From Lepas anatifera (Eukaryota > Arthropoda > Thecostraca > Lepadidae), in the NCBI GenBank assembly GCA_034440635.1, contig JAOTON010001945.1, positions 310,001 through 374,000 on the forward strand: DNA of 64,000 nt. Direction: 5' to 3'. Positions within the stretch are counted from its first letter, which is position 1, and each line of letters opens with the position of its first letter. Positions 31,148 to 42,775 of this stretch are shown here, one piece after another. The position numbers and the translations under genes are program-made. The notes beneath the pieces are model-generated. The model saw only the letters and a list, made by a program, of their open reading frames with translations. It did no database searches and had not been told where the DNA came from.

Positions 31148-33779
31148 GGGGAGGTGGGGTGGGTTGTATCAGTTTTACTCAGGTTCATTAATTTCGTAAC
31201 TACTTGTGATGGCCCCGTGATTTCAATACCATCTCGTAGCTGCATCCTTTGGCTTCCTTTTGCCGATATATTTTTTCTTAATCTTTACTGGTTTGTCTCC
31301 TACTGCCCGGCGAATGGACCTTTTCACTTGATACAACTACCCCACCGGTTGGGTGAGTTGTATCACATGCATGTGATGGTGGGTTAAGTTGTAACAGTGT
31401 GTCACGTTTTGGAGACTGTGCCTGCTACTGATCATGTTCGCGGGAACAACCTACAACGAATGTAGAATTTAATTATAAACTTAACTTGCATTTTATTGAA
31501 CCTAACTATGGCCAATACAGTACGAAATTCATGGCGACAAAAAGCGCAAACGAAACATTAACCGTCCAAGTGTAAAAGTGACCCGTTTGGAAAAAGGGAA
31601 GCCAATACAATGCGTCGAAACGGGCAAATTCTTGACTAGGTACCAGCAGACTTAAGCCAGGGCTAAAGTCTGTTCAATCTGAAAAGCCTGAACGTATTAG
31701 TTATGGACTTACTAAGTAATCCTCTCACAATAGTTACGGGAAGGGTTGTATCAGGGATACAGATGAATTGCATGGACGTGGGAAGTAGGAGGCGGGGGGG
31801 CGAGCAGGGGTGTCCCTCGAATTTTTGAAGCGAAGGTGGGGATATGGCCATAACTTCTCGGGACTTGTTAGACTTTAATAATTGTTTTTGCTTTCATTCC
31901 ATCAGCGCGGACTGTCTTGTAGTTATCCTGGCCCGCACTTTTTGCAGCACATATATTTCTACCTAATTTTTCGTTGTGGCTACCTGTGATGATATAGTGT
32001 TTTTTGGAAAAGTGAATCTGTGGCGACATCCCTAATGAGCTGTATACGCAGCGTGGGGTGCCTACCTATTTAAACGGGTCCTAAATAAGCTCAGGGGGCC
32101 AAAACTAGCCCAGGGGGCCAACCTTTAACTCATGGGGCCTAGACACGCTGAGGGGGCCCAAAGCAGCGCAGGAGGCCCATACAAACTAAGATGGCCAGAC
32201 TAGCTGGGTGTCTCGACGAACTCATGGGGCCCAGATACGCACAACGGGCCCCATACAAGCTGAAGGGGTCTATATCAGTTAAACGAACACGATACCAACC
32301 CAGGGGGGACCCTTGCCAGCTCAGGGGAGACTAATCCAGCTAGGGGCCCTATGATCAAACCAGAGGCCCCTTAAGTAAATCCTATCACGGGCCTAGACCA
32401 GCTCATGGCTGCCACAATAATTTCACCTACAGGGTTATTTTTAGCTTAGGGGCCCAAAGCAGCGAAGGATCTAAGGCCAAGCCAGTAAGCTCCTGTGCAA
32501 TACTCTTTCACGGTCCCAGAACAGCCCTGGGGGCAACCTGAAAACTCGCTCTCAGATAGCTAACAATTAACTCAGAGGGCCCAGGATCTGTTGAGGGGGC
32601 CTACACCAATTAAGGGACCCCGAAAGCTCAGAAGGCTCCAGTGGCGACACATTCAAGTTCAGTGTGAGGGCCTGGTTATCTAAAGCGGTCCCAGATCAAC
32701 TGGGGGACTCAATATCAGCTCAGGCAGCCACCAAAACTCAGAGGCCCAGGCCCACAGAGGCTCTGCGGCCTCTGATGCTTGGTTAGCGTCAATCGGAGAT
32801 TTCAGTAGGGACTCAGCGTTAGTCAAAACAACTGTGATATGTGGAGGTGGTCGATACGGCACCTTAGCTTTCGCCATGACTTAAGTTCAACAAAGTCTTC
32901 TACCAATGTACCAATGTACCTTCTTCTACCAATGTACCAGTCATTTTGTTCTGGGCGAAACCTTGCCGGCCCCAAATATGTTTGATGGTAAACGTGAACA
33001 TGTTTCACTGAAGGTAGCTTTCATGAAAATAAACATTTACAAATAGGTTTTTAAACGCGTTTTTCTTCGAAACTGGCCGCCTGTTGGGTGGTAAATTGGT
33101 ACCCCTCAGATTCCGCGCCCCAGGTTCGCGCCCCCTCAGAGCCTGCCCTAACGAAATCCTAGATTCGCCACTGGACTTGTTAGACTTTAATTTTGCTTTT
33201 GCTTTCATTCCATCAGCGTGGTCCGTCTTGCACTTATCCTGACCCGCACTGCTTGCATCAAAAACATTTTACCTAATTTTTCGTTGTGGCTAGATGTGAC
33301 AATGTAGTGTTTTTGGCAAAAACGAATCTGTGGCGACACCCTAATGAGCTGCATGAACATAGGGGTGAGTTGTATCACTGTTACAACATACCCCACCTGG
33401 CCTTGATACAACATGTACCACCCTCCCACATTGGAAAAACGTCCTCGTGCTCAACAATCAGTGGCCAGCCGAGAAAATCCTTCTCACGCACGAAGCCTTA
33501 GAATCTACCCTTACCACTGCTACAGCGATCCTTCCAAATCGTGATCATCTGAATGACAAAATCACACATTTCCTTACGACGAAATTTTACAGAATGACAC
33601 CCCGAAAACACATTTTCTGCACTCACCGCGAAACGCGCCAAGCCAAGCAGAAGGCAGTATAAAGAAAGATGGCGAACCGGTTGCCGTATCATCTGGTCGT
33701 GTCGGGGCTTTATCTCTTGGATAGTTTTGGAAAAATCGCTTTGATACAACTTGTCATGATACAACTCTCCCGCTCTCCC
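31148..33779. mobile_element. TA-target composite element, copy 2 (2.6 kb), inside the LINE
   Basis: TA flanks it at 31146-31147 and 33780-33781. The ends GGGGAGGTGGGGTGGGTTG and, inverted, GGGAGAGCGGGAGAGTTG match copy 1 (11589-17029) in reverse orientation. Removing the element and one TA joins host codons for TPLS and TIWRR in frame, which fixes the boundaries and the TA duplication. It contains the direct-repeat pair 31862-32042 / 33174-33351 and the GGCCCCTGAGC satellite (32040-32780), but no LINE and no AGGTCA element. Confidence 0.9.
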
Positions 33780-33781
33780 TA

Positions 33782-34671
33782 CTTAGAGGTGTAAGCCTAT
33801 TTATGGTATCCATGTACGCTCTCCACGTCCTGCGCTTTGCGTCTCGAACAGTCCGTCTCGCCAGAGCCTTGGCCCGTCGGAATCGTATCAGGTTGTCTGT
33901 AGTCGGGCGTCTTGTAAAAATTCTGAAACATCGTCGTCGTTCTCTAATATCTTTTTTGTATTCCTCAGTCCACCACGGTACAAGGATACGGCGGGGCAGT
34001 GGGCTGGTTTTAGGAATATAAGTATTAGCCATGTCGACTAATCGGGAGCGTATTATATCGTAAAAAGTTGTTGCTGTATCGTCCTCCTCCGGGGTGAAAT
34101 CAAATATACAGTCGGCAGTGAAGCCTTCCCAGTCTGCACGTTTCAGATTCCACTGCGGTGTTCTCATTCCTGGGTGGGGGGTCTGGGACCACTGCCAGAT
34201 CGGGTAATGATCGCTCCCGCATGGGTTCGAGTGGGTGCGTCAACTGAAACGATCACCTACTGATGGAGAGCAAAGTGACAAATCGACGGCAGATGTTGCT
34301 CCTGACGGCAGTGCAATGTGAGTGGGGTCGCCGGTGTTAAGAATACACAGGTCATTACGTGAAACTACATCCTCTAAGCACCTTCCACGTCGGTTGGACC
34401 GTGGGCAGCCCCAGACGGCGTTACATGCATTAAAATCGCCTAGAATTATATTGTGTCTTGGGAACTGCCTCACCAAGTTCTCAAACGCGCCGACTGGAAA
34501 CTCCTCGGCGGGAGGAAGGTACACACAAACAATGGTTAATTTGATGTCATTGAGGTCTACAGTCACCGCTACTGCCTGTAGATTAGTCTGTAAGTGAAAT
34601 GCAATTGAGGGCAGGACATTTTTTAAGGAAAAGTCAGTGGGGGGCATTTCTTGGGCTGGCCATTATAGTGT
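33782..34671 (-). pseudogene. LINE ORF2: endonuclease C-terminal half and linker
   Basis: On the minus strand it reads FHLQTNLQAVAVTVDLNDIK, then VCVYLPP, GDFNACNAVWG (metal/catalytic Asp-Asn), CILNTGDPTHI, VDLSLCSP and, past a TGA near 34240, CGSDHYPIWQW (catalytic SDH). The linker follows with WWTEEYKKDIRERRRCFRIF. This is the apurinic/apyrimidinic-type endonuclease that nicks target DNA. One in-frame nonsense codon sits where a Trp is usual. The frame at the upper end is out of register with the N-terminal half, so a small indel or a few lost bases accompany the adjoining insertion. Confidence 0.85.
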
Positions 34672-35945
34672 CTTCAAGGGGTCAAAACCCCATTTTGAGG
34701 GGGTTTAATACAACTTAGACGCGTTAGTGTTAAAAAATGTTTCTCAATTTTTAGTTATTCCAAGTTTAGAGATTATAGATGCTGCTCAGGGCTGCCAGGT
34801 TTTTTTTAACGGAAAAGGTCAAACCGAGTTAGAAAAAGGGCCAAAGAGGGGCAATATTTTATTTCCACTAAAATAGCCAAATAAACACCATAAAAGCCAG
34901 ATTTGAGGCTAAAACGACCTCTAGCGGTAGTCATAAAACCACAGAAAAAAGCGACTTGTACCGATCACTGTTCAAAACTAATTGTTGACAGTTTGATATT
35001 GACTTGACGCAATATTTTCAGCACACTACCCATCTAATAGGAAGCCCGGGGTGCCCTTCCAACCCCGCGTGGCCATCGAATGATTTTATCCACAAACCAG
35101 AAATTTGTTTCGGATCACCAACCCCCCCCCACTTTTTGACCAACAATTTCCTGATCTCAGTCAAAATGGGAGTAAACCGGAAATTTGTATAACCAGCCGC
35201 TGCGGAAGGTAACAAAAGCCCAAATTCGAAAAGTTGTTGGCACTAACGTGGAAAGTTTGCTGTCAGCATCAGGTTGGAGTTTGGCTGGCCCCCTCACTTT
35301 TTTGCCGGTGGTGACGCTTATGTATGCTACCACCACAATAATAAATTAGAAGGCTAAACACTTCATACCGCCACACCAGCAACCAGTCTTACGCACTTTG
35401 ACTACACCGTGTCCCGTCTAATCCACAGACGAGCTCTTAGCGCTGACAACTGACTGCGTGTGAAATGAGAGCATCATGCAATGTCACAGTACTAGCTGGG
35501 ATGTGGGCTTCCGGTCGGATAGAACAGGATGTTTGATTGATTGTGGGCCAGCGTTCTTCTCCAGCGTTGTGATTAGTTGATGCTGAGGCTGCTTTGCCAG
35601 GATTTCCCGTAACTACGCACTTTGTTCCGTCTTCACACGATGAATTAGACAGCTACGAGTGGAAGTTTTTTTAACACAACTTCTGTGTATTGTCAATTTG
35701 AGACCAGAAATAGAACAGCTATAATTATCGGGTGGTGTTCTGTTTCATTTTTGTTAGGCGAGTGTGCATTTGGTCAATTTTAAGTCATCTGTCTATTTCA
35801 CTGAGGGGCCAATTTCCGGGCACTGGGGGGGCATTTCGCCCGACTGGGGGCATTTCGCCGACTGCTTTCCCACTGGGGATTTCCCTGGTTTCGCCCGACT
35901 GGGGGGCAAATGGCCCCCAGTTAACATGTTAAAAAATGGCCTGAT
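34672..35945. mobile_element. Insertion in the LINE endonuclease (about 1.27 kb, unclassified)
   Basis: The host endonuclease frame stops at GGVALLVHY near 35950 and resumes near 34660, so this block is an insertion. Both edges show TATA and read TATAGT inwards, consistent with a TA or TATA target duplication, but I cannot draw long terminal repeats. Its 35090-35330 segment resembles the MITE at 11970-12207. Its right end has short repeats of CATTTCGCCCGACTGGGGG. The superfamily is not known. Confidence 0.65.
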
Positions 35946-36173
35946 TGAGGGGGTACTATAATGGACAAGAAGGGCTACTCCTCCGTGGGCGACAGTGGTG
36001 GTGGGAACGTCGTAGCGATATGTTTTGTAATGGTGTATGTTACATGTGTGGTTTTGGTTTAATTTTGTTTCTTGTAGTGCGACTGCAACGGGGGGTTTGG
36101 CGGCTATCAGCGCCTGGAGGTCGCTCGTGTTTGCTCTGAATCCCCGCATATTCCACTGCAGGAATGTTGTCAT
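35946..36173 (-). pseudogene. LINE ORF2 start and endonuclease N-terminal half
   Basis: An ATG at 36173 begins MTTFLQWNMRGFRANTSDLQ. VALQETKLN follows (metal-binding Glu), then YDVPTTTVAHGGVALLV. This is the standard beginning of an APE-type endonuclease in LINE ORF2. The frame is cut by the insertion at 34672-35945. The start lies 186 bp past the end of ORF1. Confidence 0.85.
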
Positions 36174-36359
36174 CGGAGTGAGAGTGAGGAGTAAAAGGAG
36201 TCAGAAATTAATATATGTCATGTTCATTGTTGGTGACTGGGCGCCTGAAACGGCACGCCCCCGCTCAGCATCTCTGTGTGGGAGTGACTAGTGCGTCGCT
36301 CCTGCAGCCTTTCCCTTGAGATAGGGCGCCTTGCATGCTCTCTTGATTGGGAACGGTAC

Positions 36360-38094
36360 CTATCCCCGTGGTCCAGTGTTACTGAATTTGAGCGACCGCG
36401 TTCGCAGCCCCGTCTTTGGCCTGAGGGGGTTTGTTTGTTTGTGCTGAGGTAGAGTGGGGTTAACGTTCAGGTAGCTACGATAAACTTCCTCAGTCTGAGG
36501 GCTACACCGTGGTGGTGTGTTCGTGGTCGCTGGAATTTCCAGCCGTGGAAGAGGGGTTGGCGGCGGAGGCATGCCTGAGCCTTCGTCCTTTTGAGTGTTT
36601 CCTTTTTCAATTGTTGCTGTAGGCACGAGTTTACGCTTTTTACTTTGTTGTTGTTGTTCTTTGTTTGTTGTTTGTTTTATAGCGTGTGTTTGTGCTTTTA
36701 TCGATTCTCTGGCTTCGGTCACCTGAGGAGGGTCAGCTCGACTGAGCGAGGGTGCAGTGCGCTCCGTCGTTGCAGGCGGTGCTGCCGGACCTTTGGGAGG
36801 ATGTGGCTGGGCTGGAGAGTCCTCTCGGGCTCGCTTACCAGACTTCCTGAGTGTGCTCGCTGTCGGGGGTGTCAGCCTGACTGGTCATCTTAGCACTGGG
36901 GGCCTCAGATTCAAGGGGGTCCGTACCCACAGCAACATCATGGCGCTCCGGCAGTGGAGTCTGTGTTGCCTTGTCAGCTGTGTCTGTGCAGCCCGCCGAT
37001 GTGGTGCGGGACTCAGCCGATCTGTGTGAGAGAAGATCAGAGATCAGTGAGAGGAATTGACGGAGGGAAAGGTCTGTTAGCTGGCGCATGTTTGAGTCGA
37101 GGTTGAGTGCAGCATCGGACTGTGTGGGGATCTCAGCAGGTGAGGCGCCGGGCTGACCTCCCACCAGGGCATCTCTGTACGGCGTGCTAGTGGGGACAGG
37201 AGCAAACCTCGGGACCTGGGGTGTCTGGGTCGGTGCTACTTTGGAGGGAGGCGACACCTTTCTTTTTGTGCCTCCTTTGCCTCGGCCAGCCTGGGACACG
37301 ATCGGCTCCACGCCTCGTGGTCACCTCCACAACCTATGCATTTAGGTGTGTAGGCCTCACAGTTGGCAGAGCTGTGCTCAGTCGCAGAGCATCGACCGCA
37401 GCGCTCTATACCCTTACAGCTGCTGGCGACGTGTCCGAATTTCTGGCACTTAAAGCAACGAGTAGGGTTGGACACAAATACACGTAATTTTACGGCTATC
37501 CAGCCGACTCGAACCTTCTCGGGCAGATCTGTTCCAGAGAAGGTTAGCAGGAAGGTACCAATGTTTGAGCTTTGGCCGTCCCCTCTCCTAAGCATCTTTT
37601 TTTACATCAATGACTCCCTGGTCTTTCAGTCCTGTGAGCACATCCTCGTCAGCAGCGTCACGTAGGTCGGCACAGCTGATAACACCACGAGAGTGATTTT
37701 TGGTGTAGTGTGGAGATACACTGACTGGGATAGATAGTGTTCTGTTCGCCGTACGGATTTGCAGTGAGGTGGCATTCAGAAGTTTGCTGGCGCTCGGTCC
37801 GCTCCCCATTTCTACCTCGATCCTACCGTCCCTGTATCGGTATGTGCGCTTGGGTTTGTAGACCTCAAGAGCGCCGTGGAGTTGGAATGGGTTCAATTTC
37901 ATGGACCTATCCTCGACCGTTATGACGAGAGTCAAAGGGGTTGGCTGGTCAGGAGTCGTTCGCGCAGGGGGTCGGTCAGCGGTAGGATCCATCGTATCAG
38001 CGGTATCAGGAGCATTAACAGTGGTGGTCGAGTTCGGAGCGGGGGTCGTAGTGCCTGAGGTCAATCCGGTAGAGCGTGGAGTAGGTGCAGCCAT
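36360..38094 (-). pseudogene. LINE ORF1 (gag-like, three CCHC zinc knuckles), frameshifted
   Basis: An ATG at 38094 (MAAPTPRSTGLTSGT) starts a frame that passes through four registers with about three frameshifts (near 37590, 37275 and 36845) and ends at 36360. After a Thr/Pro-rich leader comes a globular part (DEDVLTGLKDQGVIDVKK). Three knuckles follow: CFKCQKFGHVASSC, CGRCSATEHSSANC and CIGCGGDHEAWSRSC. The remainder is Pro/Ser/Gln-rich and ends in a basic tail. ORF1 proteins of I- and Jockey-group LINEs bind their own RNA and package it for retrotransposition. The length is normal for the family once the frameshifts are allowed for. Confidence 0.85.
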
Positions 38095-39117
38095 GGAAAA
38101 ATAATTTACCTTCGGCCCCCCGGGTTGCCAGCTGTCAATAGCTGGGCCCGAGGGCTGGTACAGTGCCTACGGGGGGCAGGTGCGCCCGTCTCAGAGGGGC
38201 GAGAGATACTCACACAACCCCTCCGATCAGAACGCACCCACCCCCTTGACGCCATCAGCCCAGTGGGCCGGCGGGTCCATGAGTCGGGACTAAGCAAAAC
38301 GCGGCAGCCCTCACGCAGCGGAGACTGCAGTCCACCAGACGCGCACAACAAGCCGGAGTCTCGCAAATCGACGGTTTCCGAAACCCCGGCCCGCGTCGCG
38401 CCCGGGAAGAACTATCACAGTCCCCACCGCGAAGGGCGCCGCGCCGCACGCCCGAAACATAATCCCCCCTGCCCAGCTGGACCGAGCGACAGTGCCCGTA
38501 GACACTGCCGCGTAGCTAGGCCGCCCGCGGCAGCCTACGGACGGCTTACCCCTGGTTAGATCGAGATATCTGGGCCAAAGGGGGCGTGTTGGAGCCCTCG
38601 GGACTGACCCGCCTGAGGGGGACCTCAACCCCCCCAGGATCCAGTCAACCTCGTCGCCGGGGCTCGAGATAGGCCTCGAGTGGGCGCCTTACACCCATAA
38701 AATGCCTAAGAAGGCAGATAACTGTGGGGGCAACAACTAAGGCCCATAAAAAGATGACAGTAACTAAAAATAATAAAAAAACAAGAGAACAAAAACAAAC
38801 AGGAGCTACATACTGGGAGGTGCAGGACAGAGCTGACCCGATCCAATACGGTTACCGACCAGGTAACAAAGGGCCCGTAAGGCAGCCATCAGCACCACCG
38901 CGGACCTCATCACCAGAGCCGCCGACGACAGACGCCACCTCTAACCGACCGAGGTCGGGAGAGGCGGCGGCCGCCGGAGGGCCAGACATGATGTGTCCGC
39001 GGCGATGCGACGGCGTGCCTCCCAAGGCTGACTGGGGCCCCGGGCGCGTCACACCCCGTTGCTCCAACCTTTACTTGCCGGACGAATCCGGCAAGTGAAG
39101 ATCGGTCCCCTGAGGAG
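38095..39117 (-). promoter_or_regulatory. LINE 5' UTR, presumed internal promoter region
   Basis: This GC-rich stretch of about 1.0 kb lies between the 5' target duplication and ORF1 and has no conserved frame. LINEs of this group carry their promoter here. I infer that from position and see no specific promoter motif. Confidence 0.45.
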
Positions 39118-39336
39118 ATATTTTAGTGAAAATAGTCTATCGTGACCTAACTTGACCTCTGGAGGTCAAACCATTGATCTGAGTGCTTAAACATACGAAG
39201 TAATTTCTTACTGAATTCACGCGAGTTTTCTAATGCACTTTACAGATTTGCGCTAAGCCCCATATTTTCAGTGTTAGGGGGCCATCGATGCCCCTGGTGG
39301 GGCGAAGGCGGCGCTGGACCCCGGGTGGGGCGCGGG

Positions 39337-40857
39337 CTAGGGTCATGTTGCAATTTCGGACCACTGACCTCTGAGAGACCACCTGGGGCCACTTAACAGT
39401 GCAGTGCTAATACACATGGGCGTGGAAAGCGGGAAGGGAGACGGTTAGGGGAGTGTCCCCAGAAATTTGGGGACTCGACTTAAGCGTTCGAATTTGCACC
39501 CTATTACCTGCGTGGGCCTACGTAAATGTTTTGGAGTGCATCGTTCGTTGCATTTTCAGACAGCCAGTGTGTTAAAAATTCGCTCCCAACCCCTTTTCGG
39601 TCATCGCCAGCCCAGGGTCTACCCCTCCGGTAAACATTCTGCAGCGACGCCACTTCTAACACACAAACATATCATCGGGTCAGGGATGAAAAATACTTTC
39701 ACTTCTTATATGTTGAATGCGCAGCAAGCTTCTTCGATTGGGAACACGCTGTAATATCCGGCTTCGGGAGTCCATAGGTCGCAATTAAAACATGAAGAAT
39801 GATCTGTTGTGCCAGAGCCATCGCAGCACTTATGCCAGACCTATAGAATTTCAAATTAATGTATATGGATTCTGAAAGAAAACATACGAACTGGAAATAC
39901 ACTTATTTGCATATTTTAATTACGTTATATACTTTTATTCCCCTTCCAGAAAAACAAGCGGCGTTTCGAGGCGTTAATTGTAGGTAAACTCACCTGACCC
40001 TGAAGCATAATCTGTGTTACCGTGTTGATCCATTATTGGTAAAATCCATGATTTTTCATTTCATAATTACACTAGGCTGTAATCCATAATCAGCACAATC
40101 GATGTTAAACCATGATCAGTATTTCTGAGAAAGTGTAAACGGAGATGTAATCGCCATGACAACGTGGGTATCTTCGAGAACGCAAAATAAAATAAAATAG
40201 TAACAAACAAAAGACTTAGGGACATCTACAGGCTGAAGCATAGGCCAAGGAAACAGCTTAATCATATGCGCTATACATATTCAGAGGCGATTTTGCAAAC
40301 CGATTTTCGTCTTTCAAGATCACTAACTTTGTAACTTTGTTCAGTTATTGTAGTTCCAACTTTGAAGATCACCATAATTATAGTATTGGTTTTCACTGGT
40401 GCATAAGCGTCGCCGCGGGCGGAAATTGAACGGAATAGTCAAGCTCGAAACTGATGCTGTTACGAAACTGCACCCCCTCCCACTGGAACCTTAAACCCAT
40501 CGGAAATAGACTCATTGTTGCCTTCTGCAATTCAAATTGTGCAAAAATACAAATTCGGCAAAAAAACATTCACAAGCTTCCCAAAACTGGTTTTGCGCTA
40601 GGGTGCTAAATGTAAAATTATTATTGGAAAACATAGTGAGCGACCACAATTAAAAAAAGGTATAATATTGCGAGTCAGTTAAAACCGATATTTAAAGTTC
40701 AGAAAACGTATCAAAATATTCTTACTACCATATTTTGATAAATTAACATGCACCAGCTATATAATTGTGCAAAAAATCCACCTGAAAAGTGAGTGGAAAG
40801 TGGAGCACAAATAACACAAAAGTGAGCGTAAAATTGAGTTTGCCGGGGTCATGCCTC
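39337..40857. other. No gene recognised; short AGGTCA-element remnant at the left edge
   Basis: The first 65 bp (GGTCATGTTGCAATTTCGGA...) resemble 17930-17990, so the split element above appears to sit in an older AGGTCA element. The rest, to about 40857, is AT-rich and unassigned. Confidence 0.5.
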
Positions 40858-42672
40858 CCTATTCTGAAGCATTAGCCTGGTCGGATTTAGGTTTTTTCTT
40901 CAGAAAGTAACGGATCGTTGTTCATTAGATGCATTTTTGATGCTGATAACGATGCGCTCATCAGAAATGCAATTTTCGAAAAATTTTGGTGGCCCACTCG
41001 GGTTGAAGTTTTTTCATTTTGCCCAATTTTCCACTTTTTGTCTCACCATCAACCCATATTAACAACAAGGTGCAAAAAATTGCACTGGGTTGGTAGTTTG
41101 GTTCATTGGTGTCCCATTCGCTTTGTTTTTGTTGTTATAAATTGCACACATAACGGTTATTTTTGCTTATCATATCCGCTTTTAGCTGAGCTTGCACTGG
41201 CTCTCCATAGATGGCGCTAGCGGCGTGACATGATAAGTGAACACTGATCTCCTCGGGGACCGGGAATGTGAACAGCAACTTAAAAGGTGAGAAACAGTTG
41301 CGAATTGGATTGTATAAACGCACTTAAAGAGCTGTTTTCAAGCAGCACGGAAGTTGTTAACACTGTTTCTCAGGTATTTTAAGCATGCCATGTCCAAATA
41401 TTGCTGCTGCTAAAGTCCCGACCATAACCCTTTACCAATAGACGCAGGAACCGCGGGGGCTGTGGTGGTGGCTGTTGCACCCAACTTTCAGAGTGTGGCA
41501 GCAGCTCTAACCCCGCCCCCAGTTTGAGCCGATTCTGGAACTTCTCTATTAACATTTAAGTGATATGCCTAATCACCCCCGGCCATACCAACGTGGAAGC
41601 CCCTTCCTCCAACTTACACCTTTCCTCCGACTAAAATAGTCTCTCCACCTATGCCTTCACCAACTGAACTCTTCCGTATTTGCGCCAAAAGACTCTGCAG
41701 CAACCCTACTTTCACTGAAGTGCGAGGGTATCAGCATTGGTCACCAGGTTTTAAGAACTGAAGGAAACATGTTGTATGAAATCACAAAATAAGCTTTCCA
41801 ACGTTTCCGCACCTTGCACTAGCTGCATTGGATAATAATCTATAATCATATGATAATCGATAATCATCGGCATAATCTAAGTGCTTACGTTATCTTTTCC
41901 TTTCAGTTCTCTGATCGAAATTGAAAATGGAGGGACCGTTATATCTGCAAGAAATAAAGGAGTCTTACCGTGAGTTTTGTATATCATAGGGCGCCTTCTT
42001 ATGACAAGAATTTAACTCATGGAGGAGCGGAGCAAAGATGAGTGTCATATTCCTATGGAAGAATGGAAGAACAGGGTAACAGCAGGGGTTATGGATGTGT
42101 GTGCCAGCGTATCACTCCATACACGTGCAAATCAGGCCATACTGAAGGAACTAAAGGGCTTTGGAAAGAAAGAGTACAACAAAGAAGCATGCAAACAAGT
42201 TTGGCAAGCGAGCTGCTATACCAACTGCTGCGATGGATTCGCTGTTTGATACCAGCAGCCGAGAACTTGAGCCTGGACTAGCAGAAGACAGTGTTTCTGG
42301 CCGACCAGCTAAGTGCCAGACGTCTTCAGACAGACAGCCTCGATCAGAAACCACAGCACGATGGCAGAGGAGAGCTCAGCGAGCGGGTCGAGCAGTCATG
42401 AGAGGAGCAGCCGGCACCTCCCCGAGTCAACAGGCGCGGCGCCGACAGCAAACACGCCTGTGGAAACTGGTGTTTCAGGTAACGCTATCATCTGCTAGCT
42501 ATAATGACTCGGTTATCCCGATCAAGGGATATTATCTGTGTATGAGCAATGCTATTTTCAAAACCAGTCTGCTCATCAATTCTAACAAAACACCCACAAG
42601 CTATATGTATATATATTTTTCAAAACACTGTCCAAGTCGTTCACTGTCAATAGCTCATAAACCATAAGACAT
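40858..42672 (+). repeat. Left arm of a giant inverted repeat (about 1.8 kb)
   Basis: From CCTGGTCGGATTTAGG near 40876 to TCATAAACCATAAG at the inner end, this arm is matched in reverse complement by 42776-44645. Matching landmarks include GTAACGGATCGTTGTTCATT (40908-40927 against 44592-44611), GATAACGATGCGCTCATCAG and GGAGCGGAGCAAAGATGAGT. The arms are imperfect, with small indels and substitutions throughout, so the structure is not recent. Confidence 0.85.
41926..42478 (+). pseudogene. Gene-like sequence in the left arm (unidentified protein)
   Basis: An ATG at 41926 opens MEGPLYLQEIKESY and ends at a splice-donor-like CC|GTGAGTTT near 41970. Further on, frames around 42161-42478 read KHANKFGKRAAIPTAAM, then DSVSGRPAKCQ and TTARWQRRAQRAGRAV, ending at CAG|GTAAC. 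The same peptides can be read from the right arm with different frameshifts. The retention in both arms suggests a once-coding sequence, perhaps from a transposon or host gene. I do not recognise the family. Confidence 0.4.
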
Positions 42673-42775
42673 GGTACGTATTGCTTGTCCTTCTCTTATC
42701 CTTCCTTACGGTTCCATAACTCATAAAACATAAAAATGGTAGGCATTACTTGTCGTTCTTCTACGGCCTATCCTT
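42673..42775. repeat. Spacer of the inverted repeat with two direct subunits
   Basis: About 100 bp at the symmetry centre contains two related direct words starting ATGGTA[C/G]G[T/C]ATT[G/A]CTTGTC at about 42672 and 42735. Each is followed by TATCCTTCCTT. It is non-coding as far as can be seen. Confidence 0.6.

Larger units (their letters stand above)
27950..39117 (-). mobile_element. Non-LTR retrotransposon with ORF1 and EN-RT-RNase H ORF2, multiply interrupted
   Basis: Perfect 14-bp repeats ATATTTTAGTGAAA at 27936-27949 and 39118-39131 bound the insertion. On the minus strand it reads a GC-rich 5' UTR (39117-38095), a CCHC-bearing ORF1 (38094-36360) and ORF2 (36173-28184). A short 3' UTR ends in an ATAATCATCATCA tail. 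The presence of RNase H together with an apurinic endonuclease fits the I group and not true Jockey. Later insertions within it are 34672-35945, 31148-33779, 30537-30817 and 29882-29921. Both ORFs also carry frameshifts or stops, so it is inactive. Confidence 0.9.
27125..39336. mobile_element. TTAA-type AGGTCA element split by an 11-kb LINE
   Basis: The left part (27125-27949) starts CCCTCGCCCCACGGGGGCC after a TTAA at 27121-27124. The right part (39132-39336) ends with the complement of CCCGCGCCCCACCCGGGG. Joined, the two parts total about 1.03 kb and follow the reverse complement of 18489-19513 (1025 bp). The right flank reads CTAG where TTAA is expected. The break coincides with the 14-bp duplication of the LINE. 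Confidence 0.8.

Noticed and set aside
36591..37029. Plus-strand frames over 36.6-37.5 kb
   Set aside because: They are antisense to LINE ORF1, whose zinc knuckles are clear on the minus strand.
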